The translations under genes were made by a program, and so were the position numbers. From the NCBI RefSeq assembly GCF_014647675.1, contig NZ_BMPQ01000001.1, positions 311,349 through 375,348 of the forward strand: 64,000 bases of DNA, written 5' to 3'. The notes under the pieces were generated by a model, which was not told the origin of the DNA, searched no databases, and saw nothing but the letters and a program-made list of their open reading frames with translations. The stretch comes from Streptomyces flaveus (GTDB lineage Bacteria > Actinomycetota > Actinomycetes > Streptomycetales > Streptomycetaceae). Positions 47,301 through 64,000 of the stretch are shown here, one piece after another; position 1 is the first letter of the stretch, and every line of letters starts with the position of its first letter.

Positions 47301-50300
47301 CGCCCATCGGCACTGCCCTGCCGGGACTTGCCGTCCGCGTTCTCGACGCGCATCTGCAGCCCGTCCCGGTCGGTGTCGTGGGCGAGTTGTACGTGTCCGG
47401 CGCGGGCCTGGCGCGCGGCTACCTAGACCGGCCGGCGCTGTCCGCCGAGCGGTTCGTCGCCGACCCCTTCGGTGCCCCGGGCAGCCGGATGTACCGCACC
47501 GGCGACCAGGTCGCCTGGCGCGAGGACGGGCAGCTGGTCTACGTCGGCCGCGCCGACCGGCAGATCAAGCTGCGCGGTTTCCGCATCGAGCCGGGCGAGA
47601 TCGAGGCCGCCGTAGTGGCCGCTCCCGAGGTCGCCGCGAGCGCCGTCGTCGTCCGCGAGGACCGGCCCGGCGACCGCCGGGTGGTCGCCTATGCGGTGCC
47701 CGTCGAGGGTGCCGCGGTGGTGCCCGAGGTGCTGCGCGCCCGGCTGCGCGAGGTGCTCCCGGACCACATGGTCCCGGCCGCCGTCGTTGTCCTCGACCGG
47801 CTGCCGGTCACCGTCAACGGCAAGCTGGACCAGGCCGCCCTGCCCGCCCCACGTTACGACACCGGCACCGGGCGCGGGGCCGCGAGCCCCATGGAGGAGC
47901 TGCTCGCCGAGGTCTTCGCCGAGGTGCTCGGCGTGGCCCGGGTCGGGGTGGACGACTCCTTCTTCGACCTCGGCGGGCACTCGCTGCTCGCGATGCGCCT
48001 GGTCGCCAGGGTCCGCGCCGTACTCGGCACGGAGCTCGGCGTCCGGGAGGTGTTCGAGACGCCCACCGTCCGGGAACTCGCCCGCCTCGCCGCCGGCGGC
48101 CCGCGCGCCGCCGCCGACGCCCCCGGTGACCTGCCCCGCCCGGACCGGCTGCCGCTGTCCTACGCCCAGCAGCGCCAGTGGTTCCTCGACCGCTTCGACG
48201 GCACGAACTCCGCGTACCACATCCCGATGGCGCTGCGTCTGACCGGCGTCCTCGACGAGGCGGCGCTCGCCGCCGCCCTCGACGACCTGATGGCCCGGCA
48301 CGAGAGTCTGCGCACCCAGATCGCCGAGGACGAGGAGGGACCGTACCAGCGCATCGTGTCCACCGGCCTGCCGCTCGAGCGGACCGAGGTCACGGCCGAC
48401 GAACTGGACGCCGCCCTGCGCACGGCCGTCTCCCGCCCCTTCGACCTGACCGTCGAAGTGCCCATCCGCGCCCGGCTGTTCACGGTCGGCGCCGAGGAGC
48501 ACGTGCTGCTCGTCGTGGTCCACCACATCGCCGGGGACGGCGCCTCCGTGCCGGTGCTCGCCCGCGACCTCGTCGCCGGCTACCGCGCTCGCCTCGCCGA
48601 CGCCGCGCCCGAAGGCCCGGGCAACGCACCGCAGTACGCGGACTTCGCCCTGTGGCAGCGGTCCGTGCTCGGCGCCGAGGACAACCCGGACTCCGTGCTC
48701 GGCCGGCAGCTCGACCACTGGCGCACCACGCTCGCCGGGCTGCCACAGGAGCTAACGCTGCCCACCGACCGGCCGCGCCCGGCGGCAGGACCGCACCGCG
48801 CGGGCCGCCACCGCCTGGAGATCCCGGCCGACCTGCACGGCGAACTGGCCCGTGCGGCCCGCGAGTTGAAGGCTACCCCGTTCATGGTGGTGCAGGCCGT
48901 GCTGGCGGCCCTGCTGTCCCGGCTCGGCGCCGGCACCGACATCCCGATCGGCTCCCCGATCGCCGGCCGCTCCCACGAGGCCCTGACCGATGTGGTGGGT
49001 CTGTTCGCCAACACCCTGGTACTGCGCACCAACGTGTCCGGAGACCCGAGTTTCGCCGAACTCGTGGGCCGAGTACGGGAGACCGACCTGGCCGCCTTCG
49101 CCCACCAGGACGTGCCGTTCGAGCGCCTGGTGGAGGCGCTGCGCCCGGAGCGCTCCGCCGGACGCCACCCGCTGTTCCAGGTGGTCGTCGAATGGGGCGA
49201 CGACGAGACCCGCGCCCTGAACGCTCTGGAGGACCTGCCGGGTCTCGCCGTCGAGCCGCTCCAACTGACCCTGGACGCGGCCAAGTTCGACCTCGTACTG
49301 CACCTGCGCCCGCGGCACACCGCCGAGGACGCCCCCGCAGGCATCGAGGTGGACCTGGAGTACAGCGCCGACCTGTTCGACGCATCGACCGCGACGAGCC
49401 TGGGCGAGCGCTTTGTCCGGCTGCTCGGCGCCGCCCTCGCCGAGCCCGCCCGACCGGTGACCGACCTGGACGTACTGGCCGAGGACGAGCGGCACCTGCT
49501 GCTGACCGACTGGGCGCACACCCCGGCCGAGCCGTATCGGCCGATCGCCGCCGACGACACGATCGTGCGCCGTTTCGAGGCGGCCGCCGCCGCCCACCCG
49601 GACGCCGTCGCCGTCACCGGCGAGGACGAGCAGGGCCGGGCGAGCTCCCTGACGTACGCGGAGCTCAACGCCCGGGCGAACCGGCTCGCCGCGCTGCTGC
49701 GCAAACGGGGCGCCGGGCCCGAGCGGTTCGTCGCCCTCGCCCTGCCCCGGGTGCCCGACCTGGTGGCGGCCGTGCTCGCGGTCCTCAAGTCCGGCGCCGG
49801 CTACCTGCCGGTCGACCCGGCCTACCCGGCCGAGCGTGTGGCCCTGCTGCTCGGCGACACCCGGCCGGTGGTCACCGTCGGCACCCGGGCCACCGTGACC
49901 GCCCTCGGCGGCGACGAGACCTGGCTGGCCCTGGACGACGAGGGCGTCATCGCCGACCTCGCCGGACGCGACTCCGCCGACCCGGCGCCCGTCGCCGCCG
50001 ACCACGCCGCGTACGTCATCTACACCTCCGGCTCCACCGGCACCCCCAAGGGCGTGGTGGTCACCCACCGCAACGTGCTGCGCCTCTTCGACGCCACCGA
50101 CCACTGGTTCGGCTTCGGCGCCGAGGACACCTGGACCCTCTTCCACTCCTACGCCTTCGACTTCTCGGTGTGGGAGCTGTGGGGCCCGCTGCTGCACGGC
50201 GGCCGGCTCGTGGTGGTCCCGCACGCCGTCAGCCGGGAGCCCGCCGCCTTCCTGGAGCTCCTGCAGCGGGAGCGGGTCACCGTCCTCAACCAGACCCCGT

Positions 50301-53300
50301 CCGCCTTCCACGAACTGGTCCGCGCCGACGAGGAGGCGGGCGGCGCCGACCTCGCGTTGCGCTACGTCGTCTTCGGCGGCGAGGCCCTGGACCCGGCCCG
50401 CCTGCTGCCCTGGTACGAGCGGCACGCCGACGACAGCCCGGTCCTGGTCAACATGTACGGGATCACCGAGACCACCGTGCACGTCACCCACCGCGCGCTG
50501 ACCGCGGACGAGGTGCGCGCCGGGGTGGTCGGCGCCATCGGCGTCGGCATCCCCGACCTCGGAGTGCACGTCCTGGACGAGCGGCTGCGGCCGGTCCCGG
50601 TCGGCGTCGTCGGCGAGATGTACGTCTCCGGCGCGGGCGTGGCCCGCGGCTACGCCCACCGGCCCGGACTGACCTCCGGCCGGTTCGTCGCCGACCCGTT
50701 CGGCGTGCCCGGCACCCGGATGTACCGCTCCGGCGACCTGGCCCGACGCCGCCACGACGGCTCGCTCGAATACCTGGGCCGGGCCGACGCACAGGTCAAG
50801 GTGCGCGGGTTCCGCATCGAACCCGGCGAGATCGAGTCGGTGCTGCTCGCGCTGCCGGAAGTGGCTCAGGCCGCCGTCGTGGTCCGCGAGGACAACCCGG
50901 GCGACCGGCGCCTGGTGGCGTACGTGGTCACCGGCTCCGCGGCCGACCGGGCCAAGGGTGCCGCCCTGCGCGAGGCGGCCGCCGAGGCGCTGCCGACGCA
51001 CATGGTGCCCTCGGCGGTGGTCGTGCTCGACCGGCTGCCGCTGACCGTCAACGGCAAGCTCGACCGCAAGGCGCTGCCCGCCCCGCAGGCACCCACCCGC
51101 GCCGCTGGACGCGCCCCCGCGAACCCGGCCGAGGCACTCCTCGTGGACGCCTTCGCCGAGGTGCTCGGTGTGGACCAGGTCGGGGTGGACGACTCCTTCT
51201 TCGACCTGGGCGGCCACTCACTGCTCGCCATGCGCCTGGTCACCCGGGTGCGGGCGGCGCTCGGTGCGGAGCTCGGGGTGCGCGACCTGTTCGAGTCGCC
51301 GACCCCTGCCGCCCTGGCCCGCCGCGCCGCAGGCGCCGAACGCGGCGGCCGACCCGCGCTCACCGCGCGGCCTCGCCCGGAGCGCATCCCGCTCTCGCCC
51401 GCACAGCAGCGCCTGTGGCTGCTCGACCGGCTCAGCGGACTCGACGCCGCCTACAACATCCCGATCGCACTGCGGCTGACCGGCGCCCTGGACGCAGACC
51501 GGCTGCGGGAGGCGCTCGGGGACGTGGTGGCCCGGCACGAGAGCCTGCGCACCCTGGTCGACGACCGGGGCAGCGAAGGCACAGATGCCTGGCTGCGGGT
51601 GCTGCCCGAGGTCCTGGTCGACCTGCCGGTCGTGCGGGTGCACGCCGAGGACCTCGACGAGCGGATCGCCGCCGGTGCCGCCGCCGGCTTCGACCTCACG
51701 GCCGAAGTCCCCATCCGCGCCCGGCTGTTCGAGGTCGGCCCCGAGGAGCATGTGCTGCTCGTCGTGGTCCACCACATCGCGGGCGACGGCACCTCCATGC
51801 CCGTACTCGCCAAGGACCTGGCCGCCGCCTACGCGGCCCGCCTCAAGGGGACGGCCCCCGCCTGGGAGCCGCTGCCCGTCCAGTACGCCGACTACTCCCT
51901 GTGGCAGCGCGAGCTGCTCGGCGACGGTGCAGACGACGGAGACCGCAGCGAGATGGCGCGGCAACTCGGCTACTGGGCCGAGGCGTTGAGCGGGCTGCCG
52001 GAGGAGCTCACGCTGCCGGTGGACCGGCCGCGCCCGGCGGTCGGACCGCACCGTGCCGGGCGGCACACCTTCGCCGTGCCGCAGGACCTGTACGAGCGCG
52101 TCGGCCAGGTGGCCCGCGAGCTCAGGGCCACCCCGTTCATGGTGGTGCAGGCCGCACTCGCGGCCCTGCTGTCCCGGCTCGGCGCCGGCACCGACATCCC
52201 GCTCGGCTCGCCCGTGGTCTCCCGCTCCGACGAAGCCCTCGCCGACGTGGTCGGCTTCTTCGTCAACACCCTGGTGCTGCGCACCGACGTGTCCGGCGAC
52301 CCGAGCTTCGTCGAACTGGTCGACCGGGTGCGCGAGTTCGACCTGGCCGCCTTCGCCCACCAGGACGTGCCGTTCGAGCGTCTGGTGGAGGCGCTGCGCC
52401 CGGAGCGCTCCGCCGCCCGCCACCCGCTGTTCCAGGTGGCGCTCAGCCTGGACAGCGCCGGCGGCGCGGCCCTGGCCGAGGTCGCCGGGATGCCCGGCCT
52501 CACAGTCGACCCGCGCCCGGTGGCGCCCTCGGTCGCCAAGTTCGACCTCACCTTCACCCTGACCGAACGGCTCGACGACCAGGGCAGCCCGGTCGAATGG
52601 AGCGGTGCCGTCGAGTACAGCGCCGACATGTTCGACGCCGGCACGGTGAGCCGGATGGCCCGCCGTCTGGTGCGTCTCCTGGACGTCCTGACCGACCGGC
52701 CCGAGGTCCCGGTCTCCGCCCATGATGTGCTGGTGGACGGTGAGCGCGAGCACATTCTCGGCAGCTGGCTGGAGAACGCCGCCCCGGTGGCCCCGGCGAG
52801 CCTGCCCGAGACCATCGCCCGCCGGGCGGCCGAGCACCCGGACGCGCCCGCCGTCACCTTCGCCGGCACCACCCTCACGTACGCCGAACTGGACGCGCGC
52901 GCCAACCGGTTCGCGTACGCCCTGCTGGCCCGAGGGGTCACCCCCGAGGCACGGATCGGCGTGCTGATGGAGCGCTCGGAGGCGCTGGCCGTCACCCTGC
53001 TCGGCATCGTCAAGGCGGGCTGCGCCTACGTGCCGCTCAGCCCGGCCAACCCCGACGAGCGCCTGGTGTGGCTCCTCGACCAGGTGCAGGCACCGCTCCT
53101 CGTCGTCGACGAGGCGCGCCGTCAGCGGGCCGAAGGCCTGGACGTCCGGGCCGAGTTGGTGCACGCCGAGGCGGACACCTCATCCCTGCCCGCCGAGGCA
53201 CCCGCCGTGACGGTGACCCCGGAGCGACTCGCGTACCTGATGTTCACCTCCGGCTCCAGCGGCCTGCCCAAGGGCGTCGCCATCTGCCACGGGGACATCG

Positions 53301-56038
53301 TCCAACTCGCCGCCGACCGCTGCTGGGACGGCGTCACCGACCGGGTACCGCTGCACTCCCCGCACGCCTGGGACGCCTCCATCCTGGAGTTCTGGGTGCC
53401 GCTCCTGCGCGGCGGCGAGGTGCTCGTGGCACCGCCCGGCGACCTGGACGTCACGGGCCTCAGGGCGCTGATCGCGGACTCCGGGATCACCTCGCTGTTC
53501 CTGACCGCCGGTCTCTTCCGGGTGCTCGCCCAGGAGATCCCGGAGGCGTTCGCCGCCGTACGCCAGGTCGCCACCGGCGGTGACGTGGTGTCGGGGACGG
53601 CCGTGCGCCGCGTCCTGGAGCACGCCCCCGGCCTGCAGGTCGTCAACGCCTACGGCCCCACCGAGGTCACCGTGATGGCGCTGTCCCACCGCGTCGACCC
53701 GGACGCGCTCGACCCCCGCTCGCACAGCGTCCCGATCGGCCGCTCCCTGGACGCCATGCGCCACTACATCCTGGACGACGCGCTGCGGCCGGTGCCGCCG
53801 GGCGTCACCGGCGAGCTGTACGCGGCGGGTTCCGGCCTGGCCCGCTGCTACTGGAACCGCCCGGACCTCACCTCCGACCGGTTCGTCGCCGACCCGTACG
53901 GCACGCCCGGCACCCGGATGTACCGCACGGGCGACCTGGCCCGCTGGACGGCAGGCGGCCATGTCGAGTTCGCCGGGCGTGCCGACGAGCAGGTCAAGCT
54001 GCGCGGCTTCCGTATCGAGCTCGGCGAGATCGAGTCAGCGCTCGCCGCGGGACCCGGGGTGACCGCCTGCGCGGTGATCGTCCGCGAGGACCGGCCGGGC
54101 GACAAGCGCCTGGTCGCCTACACGGTGGCGGAACCCGGTTACGACCGGGCCGCGCTCGGCGCCCACCTGGGCCGCACCCTGCCCGACTACATGGTGCCCG
54201 CGGCGATCGTCGAACTGACCGAACTGCCGCTCACCGCGATCGGCAAGCTCGACCGCAAGGCGCTGCCCGCACCCGAGTTCGGCAGCGCCGGCGGCCGGGC
54301 CGCCGCGAACACCGAAGAGGAGATCCTGGTCCGGCTGTTCACCCAGACCCTGGGGCTGCCCGAGGGGGCCGTCGACGCGGACAGTGCGTTCTTCGATCTC
54401 GGCGGCGACAGCATCATGGCCATCCAACTGGTCAGCGCCGCCCGCCGGGAGGGCCTCAGGATCACCGGCGCCGACGTCTTCACGCACCGGACCGTCGCCG
54501 AACTCGCCCGGGCCGCAGCGGTGGCCGAGGAGCCCGGGGGCGCCGAACCGGATGAGCCCGTCGGCGAGTTGCCCGCCTGGCCGATGCTGCACTGGCTGGC
54601 CGAGCGGCGGGTCCCGGTGGACCGGTTCAACCAGACCACCGTGCTGCGCGCGCCCGCCGAGCTCGACCTGGACCGGCTGCACTCCGTGATCGGGGCGCTG
54701 CTCGCCCGCCACGACAGCCTGCGGCTCACGGTGGCCGTCAACGACCCCGGCGACGCGGCCACTTGGCGCGTCGAGGTCCCCGAGCCGGATGCCGTACGGG
54801 CCGAGGACCGGGTGCGCAGGGTGGATGCCACGGACCTCTCCGAGGCCGAACTGACCGAGGCGGTACGCGCCCACGGCGAGGCGGCCGTCGGCCGGCTCTC
54901 CCCGGCCGACGGCGCCATGGTGGAGATCGTCTGGTTCGACCGTGGCGAGCGGCACGGGCTGCTCCTGGTCGCCGTCAACCACCTGGCCATCGACGGGGTT
55001 TCCTGGCGCATCCTGCTGCCCGACCTGTTCCGGGCGTGGGGTGATGTGCTGGCAGGCCGCGAGCCCGAGCTCGACTCCGGCGGCACCTCACTGCGCCGCT
55101 GGGCCGAGCGGGCCACGGAGCGCGCCGCCGCGCCGCGCACCCTGGCCGAACTCGACCACTGGACCGGCACGTTGCGGCGGGGACGCACCAAGCTGGGCTC
55201 GCGCCCGCTGGACCCGGCGGTGGATGTGCTCGCCGACGCGCGGCGGCTGCGCCGCACGCTGCCGACCCAGGTCACCGGGCACCTGCTCACCACGGCCCCG
55301 GCCGTGGTCGGGGCGGGCGTGGACGACGTCCTGCTCGCGGGTCTCGCCCTGGCCGAGGCTCGCAGGCGCCGCGACACCCACGCTTCCGTCCTGATCGATG
55401 TGGAGAGCCACGGCCGCGGACGCGAGGGCGTCTCGGACCTGTCCCGCACCACCGGCTGGTTCACCGCCCTGTACCCGGTGCTCCTGGACACCGCAGGCGT
55501 CGATCTCGACGAGGCGTTCGCGGGCGGCCACGCCGCCGGCACCGTCCTCAAGCACGTCAAGGAGCAGCTGCGGGCCGTGCCTTCGGAAGGCCTGGGCTAC
55601 GGGCTGCTGCGCTACCTCAACCCGGAGACCGCGGCCGCTTTCGAAGGACTCGGCAGCGCCGGGATCGGCTTCAACTACCTGGGCCGGTTCCTGCCCGGGG
55701 AGACCGGCGACTGGTCGGTGGCCTCCGACGCCCCGCGCCCCGACGGCGAGGACCCGGCGACCCCGCTGGCCCACGCCGTCGAGATCAACGCGTACATCGA
55801 GGAGAGCGCCGACGGGCCGCGTCTGGGGGCGACGTGGACGTATGCCGCCTCAGTCCTCACCGAGGACGAGGTCGGCGCGCTCGCCGACGGCTGGTTCGAG
55901 GCGCTGACCGCTCTGGTGGAGCACGCCCAGCGGCCCGACGCGGGCGGCCTGACCCCCACCGACGTGGGGCTTATAGAGATCACACAGAGCGAGATTGAAG
56001 AGTTCGAGGACGAACTGGCCTCGGACTGGGAGATTTGA
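35306..56038 (+). CDS. Non-ribosomal peptide synthetase 1, six modules (C-A-T/C-dA-T/C-A-T-T-E/C-A-T/C-A-T/C-A-T-E)
   Basis: A giant synthetase of about 6,910 residues. The start is uncertain: GTG 35306 (before [11 protein letters not shown]) is used; TTG 35315 and ATG 35255 are possible. All six C domains keep HHxxxDG and all carrier domains keep the LGG(D/H/T)S Ser for phosphopantetheine. Domain limits and substrate codes are given per module below. Predicted order: acyl-Gly, X, D-Asp, aromatic, Thr, D-X. The first C domain is of starter type, so the chain is N-capped. The protein ends in an epimerase plus an acidic helix ([13 protein letters not shown]), a typical donor docking tail, and has no thioesterase. 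It is translationally coupled to the next NRPS (one base between stop and GTG). It works in the cytosol and needs a phosphopantetheinyl transferase, and often an MbtH protein, from elsewhere. Confidence 0.95.
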   Translation: MSRLALSEVRNDVRLPVTAAQLGVWVAQRLEPESPLYQCAVHFDSVPLDIEVLRRSVIRAVAETDTLRSRFGDDGEVFQIVRAEVDATVDLVDLRAEADPEAVARAWMDRDLATVADLEAGPLFRHALLVLSDERHFFYLRYHHIVLDGFGQTRYLDRLARVYTALAAGEEPAPARRRGLDELVAEERAYRDSPHHASDRDFLLGRLAGAEERQTLADGAASPAPRALRRHTDLPSELTSALTSVGHWPTVIAAATAVYHHRMLSVDDVVLGIPVAARRTPAALATPSMLANDLPLRVTVTPDTTFAELVGTVRTELGALLRAQRFRREELHQAHDLTGTDAALFGTAVNAMSFDARVRFGDVLATPRQLSNGPVADLAVATYGDPADGDVRLEFAANPELYSEDALEAHQERFLTLLASLAAAPSAPLGRAELLDPATADRLLHAPNDTAGQAPGGLVELFERQAAASPDAVALRADETLTYAELDARANRLAHRLAARGVGPERLVGVALPRTAGLIVTLLAVLKTGGAYLPIDPEHPADRRGMILEDASPELLVTTSGTEAPDGVPTLLLDTVDWSAGDPSPLGRPQDGRSTAYVIYTSGSTGRPKGVALERAPMDNFLAAMARTVPVAPEDRLLAVTTVSFDIAVLEIFQPLLAGAGVVLASRDEVLDPDALRTVVEHEAITVVQATPSLWQALIETRPEVFAGVRVLTGGEALPQSLANLLTEHAASVTNMYGPTETTVWSMTAPVERDGGPVKLGAPILNTQVYVLDTALRPVPAGYSGELYIAGDGVARGYRGRPGLSAERFVADPYGPAGTRMYRTGDLVRVEPDGSFTFLSRLDHQVKVRGFRIELGDIEAALLAHTPVERAAVLMREDRPGDKRLVAYIVSPEGDSPALRSHLAERLPEYMVPGAVVVLDALPLTPNGKLDRRALPAPVRVSLPDGRAPRTELEERLCGLYAEVLGLDSVTVDDDFFTLGGTSLSATRVVSRAAREGITVAIRDLFRARTVARLAPSCALGVPGANEAPAPALPAPLPDVELTALLADPEVEEVLPLTPLQEGLVVHSLTAGRGGEVYTVHIGLDLAGEVDAERLRAALDTVIARHPVLRSGIAHQEVSRPVLVVRRRAAVPWRVHDLRGRADDIDTVLRAEADEPFDLASAPLLRAALLRLDDGHRLVVTCHHLVLDGWSVPILLGETLRAYRGGPVGPEPRPYRDHLGWLAGRDHEHSAAVWGEALAGVRPTLVGGSGDGRTQDSVRLESALDAATTARLERTARELGVTVNSLVQAAWSVALRELTGQDDVVFGITVAGRPAEVPGVTEMAGLFVNTVPLRARPGPGRTLAEVARAVQDDQADLLAHQYLPLVEVQRAAGVAGLFDTLVAFQNYPVDRDAIEAVARESGLVAGAADVTDVNHYPLTLTAVPGERLAARLTCRPHLFEPGTAQVLLDRFNDTLARLANAPGTLVGELVPDREPVAGEDRRDLVELRGFRFDPADVEAALAAHLDVVRAAAVVREDTPGERRLVGYVVPRRGATTDPSDLRDAVAAALPDYMVPSVLVTLDTLPPAPGGGIDRHALPVPVIAGAAVRGPQTPLQELLCALFAEVIGLDAVGVDEDFFALGGDSILGFRLLSRARARGVSFGFRHLFERRTVAALAEVCTAYEPTAAPQRIPLPVSAEKAARLAAEPGVEAVLPLSPNQQGLLFHHAFDDADADPYTLQVVLDFAAPVDTARLGAALDRVLGRHEALRAGFRTTEDQRSVQLVYEAPSVPVREVAVADDAAFAALLDEDRATRFDLTRPPLVRAAAVRRADGTGSAVLTMHHIVVDGWSLPIVARDLFAEYGAGDSGAPQEAGHQARYRDHLAWLGGTDTDTSLEVWRAALAEVTEPSRVATGQGARVLEPVRQDHLLTAQETTGLAAVARRHGVTVNTLVQAAWAIVLRGLTGRDEALFGVTVAGRPAELPGAGDLVGLFINTVPLSVRLDPGESLGDLAVRLGREQSALLDHHHVALGDIQRALGMGELFDTLLSFENYPLDLAAITASAHAAGLELADARVRDGSHFAISVVVEPGERMRLRVRHQPQLVTEETALAASAELLATLRAFVAAPELPLARLAGAAAAAPTDRAQARSAAAATLPELFAAQVARTPDVPAVLAGGESLTYRQLDRRSNALAAELIERGAGPGRLVAVMLPRSVDLPVALLGVLKSGAAYVPVDPAYPTERIAVILQDSAPALAVTTDPDLTPQGLATVRPTAAEADAVGRTPLPEDAAYVIFTSGSTGRPKGVVVEHRALGAYLSRAAEAYPDAAGLALAHTSVSFDLTVTCLYTPLVAGGQVHLAELPDAIGAERPTFLKGTPSHLRLLDTLPEEVSPSGTLVVGGEALRGEMLADWRAAHPEATVINAYGPTEATVNVMEYRIEPGQPLPDGPVPIGRSFPYARVHLLDSGLRPVRAGARGELYLAGEGLARGYLGLPGQTSHRFVADPFGPAGSRMYRTGDLARQRPDGAIEYLGRVDDQVKVRGFRIELGEVEAAAEAVPGVRRAAAAVRGSVGEPRLVGYLVAPEGVDTAEVEARMRAALPEYMVPAAFVVLDELPLTPNGKVDRAALPEPAVTTGTATRTASGDLEERLLGLFRQVLGREDVGVEDDFFALGGDSIMSIQLVGRGRAAGVRFSARHVFEHRTPARLAAALADQAVRSPLEERLLGLFRDVLGRADVGVEDDFFTLGGDSIMSIQLVGRARAAGLKFSARHVFEHRTPARLAAALAEQDGSASDALTEQGPDSAPLLPLMRRLVARGGRYAQYHQSVTLTLPATTREHLAAALGAVLERHEALRMRVADADGFTVTPVGVDGPAALADSLLTRVDARRDASDEELTALVAEHTGAARDSLDPAAGRMLRAVWFDRGAERAGRLLLVVHHLAVDGVSWRIIVPDLAAAWEAVAAGGRPDPAPVGTSFAHWAREVTALPTDDADHWRELLAAGDPLIGPRPLDPGLDLRGDAGRLTLRLPADVTGAVLADLPAAFHAGPDDVLLTALAAAVPLWRGDRAGLLVDVESHGRHEDLVPGAELSRTVGWFTVAHPVRLDTRAGDPRAVLTGADAAGDALRAVKEQLRATPRQGIGHGLARFSDPRTAPLFAELPEAQFGFNYLGRVSLAGALAPGWELASVGADDAPEVPLSHTVEVNVAAHEGPEGPELVATWTWARALVSDADAARLAELWGTALRGLAAHGARPSAGGHTPSDLLIPLEQAEIRELEADGDVVELLPLAPLQEGLLFHHQYGDGADDPYISQLRVELTGSLDRARLRAAAAEVQRRHPTLRAAFRRTSQGTPVQVVLRDPQLDFTEVELADTGDLDAVCTADRRRGFDITSAPLIRWTLASIGERHTLVVSAHHSIRDGWSMPIVMRELMACYLSDPLPQVRPHRDHLAWLTRQDRAAASAAWSQALAGLDGGTLLSGGPAPAGQEAGQLDLAIDGLDVQAAARRLGVTVNTLVQAAWLLLVARLTGRDDVVTGVTVSGRPADLPGAADMIGLFINTVPLRAILRADEPVGAFARRLQLEQARLVEHHHLGLVDIQRLAGHGELFDTSMVFENYPLDVAALTAVAHRAGLEAGEVAHHAVTHYALAMEAGPSANGLRLRLHHRPDVLTEERMGQIAELLPQMLHTVVTEPATPVGRISGHTPASRASLLSLGHGPQDAAGPGTWPELFLDQVRRTPDAPALVTSAQTLTFHELADRAGALARVLAEAGVDTEKRVAIVLPRSVEMVVALHAVALAGGAFVPVDPAHPAERITQTLADAAPELVLTTAGTALPETGLPRIDLDALDLDLLALSGEGLARPIRPQQAAYVIYTSGSTGRPKGVVVTHAGIPGLARAQRVGFDVTEDSRVLQFASPSFDAFVSEVAVTLLAGARLVLASREELLPGAPLARTVAEHGVTHATLPPAALRELRPADLPTLRSLAVAGEQCPPQVAELWSADRHMVNAYGPTETTVCATMSALLSGFGVPPIGTALPGLAVRVLDAHLQPVPVGVVGELYVSGAGLARGYLDRPALSAERFVADPFGAPGSRMYRTGDQVAWREDGQLVYVGRADRQIKLRGFRIEPGEIEAAVVAAPEVAASAVVVREDRPGDRRVVAYAVPVEGAAVVPEVLRARLREVLPDHMVPAAVVVLDRLPVTVNGKLDQAALPAPRYDTGTGRGAASPMEELLAEVFAEVLGVARVGVDDSFFDLGGHSLLAMRLVARVRAVLGTELGVREVFETPTVRELARLAAGGPRAAADAPGDLPRPDRLPLSYAQQRQWFLDRFDGTNSAYHIPMALRLTGVLDEAALAAALDDLMARHESLRTQIAEDEEGPYQRIVSTGLPLERTEVTADELDAALRTAVSRPFDLTVEVPIRARLFTVGAEEHVLLVVVHHIAGDGASVPVLARDLVAGYRARLADAAPEGPGNAPQYADFALWQRSVLGAEDNPDSVLGRQLDHWRTTLAGLPQELTLPTDRPRPAAGPHRAGRHRLEIPADLHGELARAARELKATPFMVVQAVLAALLSRLGAGTDIPIGSPIAGRSHEALTDVVGLFANTLVLRTNVSGDPSFAELVGRVRETDLAAFAHQDVPFERLVEALRPERSAGRHPLFQVVVEWGDDETRALNALEDLPGLAVEPLQLTLDAAKFDLVLHLRPRHTAEDAPAGIEVDLEYSADLFDASTATSLGERFVRLLGAALAEPARPVTDLDVLAEDERHLLLTDWAHTPAEPYRPIAADDTIVRRFEAAAAAHPDAVAVTGEDEQGRASSLTYAELNARANRLAALLRKRGAGPERFVALALPRVPDLVAAVLAVLKSGAGYLPVDPAYPAERVALLLGDTRPVVTVGTRATVTALGGDETWLALDDEGVIADLAGRDSADPAPVAADHAAYVIYTSGSTGTPKGVVVTHRNVLRLFDATDHWFGFGAEDTWTLFHSYAFDFSVWELWGPLLHGGRLVVVPHAVSREPAAFLELLQRERVTVLNQTPSAFHELVRADEEAGGADLALRYVVFGGEALDPARLLPWYERHADDSPVLVNMYGITETTVHVTHRALTADEVRAGVVGAIGVGIPDLGVHVLDERLRPVPVGVVGEMYVSGAGVARGYAHRPGLTSGRFVADPFGVPGTRMYRSGDLARRRHDGSLEYLGRADAQVKVRGFRIEPGEIESVLLALPEVAQAAVVVREDNPGDRRLVAYVVTGSAADRAKGAALREAAAEALPTHMVPSAVVVLDRLPLTVNGKLDRKALPAPQAPTRAAGRAPANPAEALLVDAFAEVLGVDQVGVDDSFFDLGGHSLLAMRLVTRVRAALGAELGVRDLFESPTPAALARRAAGAERGGRPALTARPRPERIPLSPAQQRLWLLDRLSGLDAAYNIPIALRLTGALDADRLREALGDVVARHESLRTLVDDRGSEGTDAWLRVLPEVLVDLPVVRVHAEDLDERIAAGAAAGFDLTAEVPIRARLFEVGPEEHVLLVVVHHIAGDGTSMPVLAKDLAAAYAARLKGTAPAWEPLPVQYADYSLWQRELLGDGADDGDRSEMARQLGYWAEALSGLPEELTLPVDRPRPAVGPHRAGRHTFAVPQDLYERVGQVARELRATPFMVVQAALAALLSRLGAGTDIPLGSPVVSRSDEALADVVGFFVNTLVLRTDVSGDPSFVELVDRVREFDLAAFAHQDVPFERLVEALRPERSAARHPLFQVALSLDSAGGAALAEVAGMPGLTVDPRPVAPSVAKFDLTFTLTERLDDQGSPVEWSGAVEYSADMFDAGTVSRMARRLVRLLDVLTDRPEVPVSAHDVLVDGEREHILGSWLENAAPVAPASLPETIARRAAEHPDAPAVTFAGTTLTYAELDARANRFAYALLARGVTPEARIGVLMERSEALAVTLLGIVKAGCAYVPLSPANPDERLVWLLDQVQAPLLVVDEARRQRAEGLDVRAELVHAEADTSSLPAEAPAVTVTPERLAYLMFTSGSSGLPKGVAICHGDIVQLAADRCWDGVTDRVPLHSPHAWDASILEFWVPLLRGGEVLVAPPGDLDVTGLRALIADSGITSLFLTAGLFRVLAQEIPEAFAAVRQVATGGDVVSGTAVRRVLEHAPGLQVVNAYGPTEVTVMALSHRVDPDALDPRSHSVPIGRSLDAMRHYILDDALRPVPPGVTGELYAAGSGLARCYWNRPDLTSDRFVADPYGTPGTRMYRTGDLARWTAGGHVEFAGRADEQVKLRGFRIELGEIESALAAGPGVTACAVIVREDRPGDKRLVAYTVAEPGYDRAALGAHLGRTLPDYMVPAAIVELTELPLTAIGKLDRKALPAPEFGSAGGRAAANTEEEILVRLFTQTLGLPEGAVDADSAFFDLGGDSIMAIQLVSAARREGLRITGADVFTHRTVAELARAAAVAEEPGGAEPDEPVGELPAWPMLHWLAERRVPVDRFNQTTVLRAPAELDLDRLHSVIGALLARHDSLRLTVAVNDPGDAATWRVEVPEPDAVRAEDRVRRVDATDLSEAELTEAVRAHGEAAVGRLSPADGAMVEIVWFDRGERHGLLLVAVNHLAIDGVSWRILLPDLFRAWGDVLAGREPELDSGGTSLRRWAERATERAAAPRTLAELDHWTGTLRRGRTKLGSRPLDPAVDVLADARRLRRTLPTQVTGHLLTTAPAVVGAGVDDVLLAGLALAEARRRRDTHASVLIDVESHGRGREGVSDLSRTTGWFTALYPVLLDTAGVDLDEAFAGGHAAGTVLKHVKEQLRAVPSEGLGYGLLRYLNPETAAAFEGLGSAGIGFNYLGRFLPGETGDWSVASDAPRPDGEDPATPLAHAVEINAYIEESADGPRLGATWTYAASVLTEDEVGALADGWFEALTALVEHAQRPDAGGLTPTDVGLIEITQSEIEEFEDELASDWEI
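35345..38370 (+). other. NRPS1 module 1: starter C - A(Gly) - T
   Basis: C at about 35345-36640 has [20 protein letters not shown] and HHIVLDG, like EntF/DhbF and CDA-type starter domains that accept an acyl or aryl group from a carrier. A at 36680-38115: the ten-residue code reads DILQLGMVWK, near the known Gly code DILQLGLIWK. T has LGGTSLS. Gly is the best prediction. Confidence 0.8.
38440..40290 (+). other. NRPS1 module 2: C - truncated A - T
   Basis: C at about 38440-39720 is intact (HHLVLDG). It is followed directly by only about 110 residues of A domain (39740-40050): the A8 motif ([16 protein letters not shown]) and an altered A10 ([10 protein letters not shown], where NGKxDR loses its Lys). 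Motifs A1-A7, with the ATP site and substrate pocket, are absent. T at 40080-40290 keeps LGGDSIL. The module cannot activate its own amino acid. Confidence 0.88.
40370..45000 (+). other. NRPS1 module 3: C - A(Asp) - T - T - E
   Basis: C at 40370-41640 (HHIVVDG). A at 41700-43130 has code DLTKVGAVNK, an Asp-type code (DLTK core; Asn is less likely). Two carrier domains follow at 43169-43370 and 43391-43597. E at about 43640-45000 has [19 protein letters not shown] and FNYLGR. Predicted product residue is D-Asp. Confidence 0.85.
43169..43597 (+). repeat. Tandem duplicated carrier (T) domains in module 3
   Basis: Two copies start 222 bp (74 codons) apart at 43169 and 43391. Over 69 aligned residues from [11 protein letters not shown] count 7 differences (about 90% identity). 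Both keep [11 protein letters not shown] with the phosphopantetheine Ser. Long stretches are also identical at DNA level, including the LGGDSIMSI coding part, so the duplication is recent or kept by gene conversion. Confidence 0.92.
45070..48100 (+). other. NRPS1 module 4: C - A(aromatic) - T
   Basis: C at 45070-46330 with [14 protein letters not shown] (type that takes a D-residue donor) and HHSIRDG. A at 46390-47860: code DASTAAAVCK, resembling the DAxTxAAVCK codes of Phe/Tyr/Trp domains. T has LGGHSLLA. An aromatic residue is predicted; which one is not decided. Confidence 0.7.
48140..51330 (+). other. NRPS1 module 5: C - A(Thr) - T
   Basis: C at 48140-49480 is of L-to-L type ([22 protein letters not shown]). 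A at 49550-51085 has code DFWNVGMVHK, the known Thr code of Streptomyces lipopeptide synthetases. T at 51110-51330 has LGGHSLLA. Thr could later serve for ring closure, as in other depsipeptides; that is inference. Confidence 0.87.
51370..55960 (+). other. NRPS1 module 6: C - A(unassigned) - T - E
   Basis: C at 51370-52740 (HHIAGDG). A at 52800-54270 has code DALFAGAVMK, which I cannot match; the A4 motif begins WDAS and the A5 side reads LTAGLF, a distinct subgroup. T has [12 protein letters not shown] at about 54560-55960 has [12 protein letters not shown] (first His of HHxxxDG is Asn; second His kept) and FNYLGR. A D-residue is expected. Confidence 0.75.
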
Positions 56039-56039
56039 A

Positions 56040-64000
<7,961 letters not shown>

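Noticed and set aside
48178..52725. A second plus-strand frame of about 1,500 codons inside NRPS1
   Set aside because: It is the +1 shadow of modules 5-6; its Arg/Pro/Gly-rich product matches nothing, while the main frame holds all domain motifs.
53100..54280. Daptomycin/CDA-type Asp-X-Asp-Gly motif
   Set aside because: The residues predicted around Asp7-Gly8 are Thr5 and an unassigned residue 6, so the motif is incomplete; a calcium-dependent lipopeptide is possible but not shown.

Overview
The window is very GC-rich, with strongly G/C-biased third codon positions. It carries a conservon, a PknG-type kinase, class-E-type sortase substrate, SsbB and two dynamin-like GTPases, and a giant non-ribosomal peptide synthetase (NRPS) locus. 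Together these point to a Streptomyces or close relative. No database search was possible; all names rest on motif and family recognition.

Layout. 1-6047 (+) is a phospho-signalling cassette: the 3' part of a PknG-like kinase, a PP2C phosphatase with zinc ribbons, a von Willebrand A protein, and an FHA protein with zinc ribbons. 6083-10499 holds a PCMT-like methyltransferase, a divergent truncated haemoglobin, a hypothetical gene, a hotdog thioesterase and the ABC-F ribosome factor EttA. 10635-12167 is a membrane Ser/Thr kinase. 12238-20357 is a glycine-betaine/choline-type ABC importer whose binding-protein gene is separated from the ATPase-permease-permease operon by a complete conservon (cvnA-B-C-D, 13552-17739). 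20479-26892 (-) is a five-gene run around a long Hsp70: an FHA/winged-helix fusion, a J-like membrane protein, a GrpE-like protein, the Hsp70 itself, and a membrane protein with a TPR-like region and an OmpA-like domain. 27093-33509 carries a VOC protein, a thioester-domain LAETG surface protein, ssbB, dynB and dynA.

A tRNA-Arg(TCT) at 33821-33893 marks the edge of an accessory region. It is followed by a tRNA-like remnant, an 18-bp repeat of the tRNA T-arm, and about 1.2 kb of decayed coding fragments. Then comes a two-gene NRPS locus (35306-56038 and 56040 to the window end) occupying the last 28.7 kb.

The NRPS lines begin with a starter-type condensation domain, so the peptide is probably N-acylated or aryl-capped. 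Ten-residue codes read from the sequence suggest Gly; an unassigned residue; D-Asp; an aromatic residue; Thr; an unassigned D-residue; Asp; Gly; then further modules beyond the window. Module 2 has only the C-terminal stub of an adenylation domain and cannot activate an amino acid itself. Module 3 has two nearly identical tandem carrier domains before its epimerase. Tailoring genes, an MbtH protein and a thioesterase are not in view, so the product cannot be named. Besides the NRPS, the Hsp70/GrpE-like/J-like/FHA operon is the most promising poorly described system here.
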